Positions 23,112-25,333 of a DNA stretch of 25,333 nt are shown here, one piece after another. The notes beneath the pieces were generated by a model. That model made no database searches, was not told the origin of the DNA, and saw only the letters and a list, made by a program, of their open reading frames with translations. The position numbers were made by a program, and so were the translations under genes. The DNA is from Lentzea aerocolonigenes (GTDB lineage: Bacteria; Actinomycetota; Actinomycetes; Mycobacteriales; Pseudonocardiaceae). The stretch lies in contig NZ_JYJG01000370.1 of the NCBI RefSeq assembly GCF_000955955.1, positions 1 through 25,333 on the forward strand, written 5' to 3'. The stretch's first letter is position 1. Each line of letters begins with the position of its first letter.

Positions 23112-23213
23112 TCAGATCACCGAGACCATGAAAACGCTGCCGACCATGAATCCCACGAAAAGGCAGATCACGGCAACTTTCACGACGGTGGCGAGTGAGC
23201 AGATCATTCTCAT
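23112..23213 (-). CDS. small single-span membrane peptide (33 aa)
   Basis: ATG at 23213 to TGA at 23112-23114 encodes 33 residues: a short start (MRMICSLATVVK) and then one continuous hydrophobic span (VAVICLFVGFMVGSVFMVSV) reaching almost to the end. AGAAGGTG precedes the ATG by about nine bases. Roughly three quarters of codons end in G or C. A hydrophobic span, an SD and host-like codons together make a real gene likely. It resembles the many uncharacterised one-helix proteins that modify membrane complexes or act as type I toxin-like peptides; none can be named. Its SD abuts the 3' arm of the long inverted repeat at 23227-23302. Confidence 0.55.
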   Translation of the reverse strand: MRMICSLATVVKVAVICLFVGFMVGSVFMVSVI

Positions 23214-23226
23214 CGAGAAATTCACC

Positions 23227-23302
23227 TTCTCATTCTGACTGGCTTTCGGGCTGATGTTCTCGCCGATGCACCAAGAGTGGCTTTTCGCCAGTCGAATGAG
23301 AA
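23227..23302 (-). promoter_or_regulatory. long inverted repeat in the leader of the small membrane peptide
   Basis: The left arm 23227-23243 (TTCTCATTCTGACTGGC) and right arm 23287-23302 (GCCAGTCGAATGAGAA) pair over 16 bp with one bulged T (23236), enclosing 43 bases. On the minus strand it lies just before, and touches, the SD of the gene starting at 23213. It could be a folded 5' leader or an operator pair. Confidence 0.5.
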
Positions 23303-23303
23303 C

Positions 23304-23336
23304 GGGTTTCCTGTTGCACGCTACTTCGGGAAACCC
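23304..23336 (-). terminator. putative terminator of the NUDIX gene
   Basis: GGGTTTCC (23304-23311) and GGAAACCC (23329-23336) form an 8-bp stem with a 17-base loop, nine bases after the NUDIX stop; the following minus-strand bases GTTCTCATTC are moderately T-rich. Confidence 0.45.
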
Positions 23337-23345
23337 TCCGAGCTC

Positions 23346-23909
23346 TTATTTCTGGGCCGTCCGGCGCAACGCCATGACGAGCAGTGCGTGCGAGCTGCCG
23401 GCGTGCGGGAGCATGCCCTGACGGACGAGGTCGAGGGCGTGGCAGAACGGCATCGTGCGCACGCGCAGGTCGGCCTCACCGGGCCCGAGATCGGCTTCGC
23501 CCTGGGTGAGTCCGGTGGCCAGGAAGATGTGGTCCACGTGGTTGCTCAGGCTGTCCGCGCCGTGGATCTGGCCTAGTCGTTCCCAGCTCTCGGCTCTGAG
23601 GCCGGTCTCCTCGGCGAGCTCACGACGTGCCGCGGCCAGCGGGTCCGCGTCCGTGTCGTCCGCGTCCGTGTCGTCCACCGCGCCGCCGGGCAGCCGCCAC
23701 TCCGTGCCGCCGTGCGTGTAGATCCACTGCCGGGTCAGCACGACGTGGTCGTCGTCCTGGATCGCGAGCACCGTGACCGAACCCGGTGCCACCACGTGCG
23801 TGTAGGTGCCGTGCCCGCCGTCGGGCCTGACGACGTCGTCCGCGCGCACCTCGAACCACGGGGACCGGTGCACCACGTTGGTCGCCAAACGCTGCCAGAC
23901 CATCACCAC
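23346..23909 (-). CDS. NUDIX hydrolase (ADP-ribose pyrophosphatase-like)
   Basis: Hydrolyses a nucleoside diphosphate linked to another moiety; the fold context (WFEVRADDVVRPDGGHGTYT, VVLTRQWIY, TEWRLPGGAVDD) fits the ADP-sugar pyrophosphatase branch. The Nudix helix PLAAARRELAEETGL carries the metal-binding REL-EE residues. Between the GG and this helix the protein has DDTDADDTDAD, a duplicated five-residue unit encoded by two exact 15-bp repeats (23643-23672). It makes this loop longer than the usual G-x5-E-x7-REUxEExGU spacing. From GTG 23909, which follows GAGG by eight bases, the product has 187 residues; an ATG at 23942 is an alternative and would add 11. It is divergent from the broken regulator at 24071. 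Confidence 0.88.
   Translation of the reverse strand: MVMVWQRLATNVVHRSPWFEVRADDVVRPDGGHGTYTHVVAPGSVTVLAIQDDDHVVLTRQWIYTHGGTEWRLPGGAVDDTDADDTDADPLAAARRELAEETGLRAESWERLGQIHGADSLSNHVDHIFLATGLTQGEADLGPGEADLRVRTMPFCHALDLVRQGMLPHAGSSHALLVMALRRTAQK
23643..23672. repeat. two exact 15-bp tandem repeats inside the NUDIX gene
   Basis: GTCCGCGTCCGTGTC occurs at 23643-23657 and again at 23658-23672. It is in frame, adding DDTDA twice to the loop of the Nudix box. Confidence 0.95.
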
Positions 23910-23983
23910 ACCAGCCGCCTCGTTCGAGCACGTCATCGCCATGACTCACATGGAACCATCGACGGCCGCTCCGAATAGCCCCA

Positions 23984-24000
23984 GTTGATCGTCAATCAAC
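23984..24000. promoter_or_regulatory. candidate operator between the NUDIX gene and the XRE regulator
   Basis: GTTGAT (23984-23989) and ATCAAC (23995-24000) are inverted copies with a five-base spacer, in the divergent region of the two genes. Possibly bound by the XRE protein; unproven. Confidence 0.3.
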
Positions 24001-24070
24001 GGCCAAATCGTGGACAACACGTATCCGGGCGTTTGAAGGGCAGCACACTGCCGGAGAGGGGGTGTAGCCG

Positions 24071-25124
24071 TTGTCGCCCACGTTCGCACAGGAGGTCCGC
24101 CGCCTGCGCACCGAGCGCGGGCTCTCGCTCAGCCAGCTGGAAAAACGGGTCCCCTACAGCAAAGGCCACCTGAGCAAGATAGAGAACGGCCGCGTGCCGC
24201 CGAACCCGAGCATGGCCAAGGTTCTCGACGACGCGTTGCAGGCCGCGGGCCGCCTCGCCGAACTGGCCGAAGCCCCGCCACGGCGAATGCCCAGCGACCA
24301 CACGACGTTGCGCACGTACGACGCGATGTTCGACCACCACCGGACTCTGGGACACCGGCACAGTCCGGAAATCGTCCTGCCCAGCCTGCGGCACGAGATG
24401 GACGTGCTGAACACGCTGGCCCGTTCGGCGGACGACCCGGGCCTGGGTCGTGCGCTGTGGCTGCTGGCCGCGCGGTACGCCGAGTACGCGGGCTGGATGG
24501 AACAGGAACGCGGTGACGACGCCTCCGCGGCCGAGATGACCAAGCGCGCGGTGCTGTTCGCGGCCAAGGGCGGCGACCCGGAGCTGGAGGCCTGGGCCTG
24601 GGTCCGCGCCGCGGAGTTCTCGCGCGGGCAAGTCCCGCTCCCCGGCCGTGCGAGCCGGTGCAGCCCTGCGCGAAGCCCAGGGCTACGCGCTCGCCGGCGC
24701 CGCGGACCGGTGCGAGGACGCCCTGGAACGAGCCCAGGAGCTGTACCAGGCGGTAGGCGAACCCCCTTACGGCACAAGGAGTCTGGTCGACCAGGTAGCC
24801 GTGTTCCGGGCCTGGGCGTTCTACGACCTCGGCCGGCACGCGGAAGCCGCCGCAATCCTCGACACGCAGCTGCCGCTGATCGCGCCGACGGCCCTGCGCG
24901 CCCGCACCAGGTTCGGGTTGCGCCGCGCGCTGGCCTACGCCGCCGCGGGCGAGGTGGACCACGCGTGCGAGCTGGTCACCGGTCTGCTGGACGACATCCG
25001 GCAGGTGCAGTCGGCGACCGTGCACACCGACCTGACGGCGTTCAGCAAGCTGCTGTCCCGCCTGCGTCCCGCGGCCGGGCGCGAGGTCGCGGGCGAGATC
25101 AGCGAAATCCTCTTCCCTGGCTAG
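24071..25124 (+). pseudogene. XRE-family regulator with TPR-like C-terminal part, interrupted by a frameshift
   Basis: The TTG at 24071, eight bases after GGAGAGGGGG, opens a helix-turn-helix (FAQEVRRLRTERGLSLSQLE, KGHLSKIENGRVPP). A long helical region with TPR-like character follows (SLRHEMDVLNTLA, LWLLAARYAEYAGWMEQERG, ELEAWAWVRAAEFSRG). Near 24640 the frame is lost. The same kind of protein continues in the next frame from about 24645 (AVRAGAALREAQGYALAGAA, CEDALERAQELYQAVGEPPY, VFRAWAFYDLGRHAEAAAIL) to TAG at 25122-25124. Removing one C from CCCC at 24640-24643 would restore a single frame of 350 residues (SRGQVPLPAVRAGAALREA). This is the usual architecture of actinomycete HTH-TPR regulators. 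It may be a real mutation or a homopolymer sequencing error. Confidence 0.8.
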
Positions 25125-25142
25125 ACAGCGTTTCTCCGGCCA

Positions 25143-25165
25143 TGGCGTCTGCAAGTACCACCAAC
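25143..25165. repeat. 23-bp dispersed repeat, copy B (inverted relative to copy A)
   Basis: The reverse complement of this segment is identical to bases 10-32 over 23 positions, with no similarity beyond either end. Confidence 0.7.
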
Positions 25166-25265
25166 CCAAGATCATCGAGCACTTACCTCTGCCAACCGGC
25201 CCGACCGCCGCGCCGGCGACGGCTCCAGGGACGGATCGGGTGCAGGCACAGGCGATTTGATCAAG

Positions 25266-25300
25266 AGGTGGCGGTACTTGCGGACGCGCACAGAGCCACC
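25266..25300. repeat. diverged copy C of the window-end repeat
   Basis: It shares GGTACTTGC, GACGC and AGAGCCACC, in the same order and orientation, with the copy at 10-43. It can fold through GGTGGC/GCCACC. Confidence 0.5.
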
Positions 25301-25333
25301 GGCTAGACGGTTGATTCCAAGGGGTCCGCAGCC

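Larger units (their letters stand above)
25125..25333. other. intergenic tail with repeat copies, no gene seen
   Basis: After the regulator's stop no open frame looks coding. The segment contains copy B of the 23-bp repeat (25143-25165) and the diverged copy C (about 25267-25300). GGTGGC (25267-25272) and GCCACC (25295-25300) could form a stem in copy C. Confidence 0.5.

Noticed and set aside
23134..23237. Plus-strand small ORF opposite the 33-residue membrane peptide
   Set aside because: It lacks an SD and its product is a mixed Thr/Ile/Lys sequence; the minus-strand reading has an SD and a clean hydrophobic span.
13..25300. Covarying stem in repeat copies A and C
   Set aside because: The GGTGG/CCACC arms in the two copies do not align to the same positions once the shared GGTACTTGC core is matched, so true compensatory change cannot be claimed.

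Overview
The window is very GC-rich. Its genes have G or C at most third codon positions, use GTG and TTG starts freely, and often stand behind GGAGG-type ribosome binding sites. The gene families (LigC-type DNA ligase, an EspR-like regulator beside ImmA/IrrE and a MAB_1171c-like membrane protein, an HTH-STAND-WD40 giant, AA10 and ricin-type secreted proteins) point to a filamentous actinomycete, probably Pseudonocardiales (Lentzea, Saccharothrix or Actinosynnema type). That placement is inferred from content, not measured. No rRNA, tRNA, CRISPR array, transposase or integrase was seen. The window looks like ordinary chromosome with several accessory pieces.

Layout. 61-1296 (-) is threonine ammonia-lyase. 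1365-3469 (+) holds two secreted polysaccharide-linked proteins: a membrane-anchored AA10 lytic polysaccharide monooxygenase and a ThuA-like protein with a ricin-type lectin domain. 3500-3877 (-) is a small cysteine-containing unknown. 4035-6094 (+) is a tight three-gene unit: EspR-like XRE regulator, ImmA/IrrE metallopeptidase, seven-helix MAB_1171c-like membrane protein. It has a good promoter and a candidate operator in front. 6110-7776 (+) is LigC-type ATP-dependent DNA ligase overlapping a YigZ-family gene, closed by a strong hairpin. 7824-7898 (-) may encode a 24-residue peptide, divergent from 7977-11591 (+), a 1204-residue HTH/STAND NTPase/14-repeat WD40 protein. 11607-14201 (-) is a secreted GH3 beta-glucosidase/glucanase with a CebR-like operator upstream. 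14202-14727 is a non-coding, repeat-rich spacer. 14728-15342 (-) is an unknown protein, 15438-17081 (-) a glutamyl-tRNA synthetase of unusual type, 17160-18341 (+) a zinc alcohol dehydrogenase and 18361-18981 (+) a YciO/Sua5-family protein. 18985-19915 (-) is a tandem pair of small secreted lectin-like proteins. 20032-21852 (-) is a secreted S8 protease, 22059-23018 (+) a conserved-looking unknown. 23029-23213 (-) has two tiny open frames with good ribosome binding sites within strongly folded sequence. 23346-23909 (-) is a NUDIX hydrolase, and 24071-25124 (+) a frameshifted XRE/TPR-type regulator.

How parts may work together. The LPMO, the GH3 enzyme, the ThuA-lectin protein, the two lectin-like proteins and the protease form a scattered exoenzyme set for polymer use. 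The CebR-like site suggests that at least the GH3 gene responds to cello-oligosaccharides. The EspR/ImmA/MAB_1171c unit looks like a regulator, a protease able to cleave a regulator, and a membrane partner. The STAND-WD40 protein looks like a self-contained sensor NTPase. The least explained segment is 23019-23345, where two mini-ORFs and three inverted repeats occupy about 330 bases that would usually be called empty.
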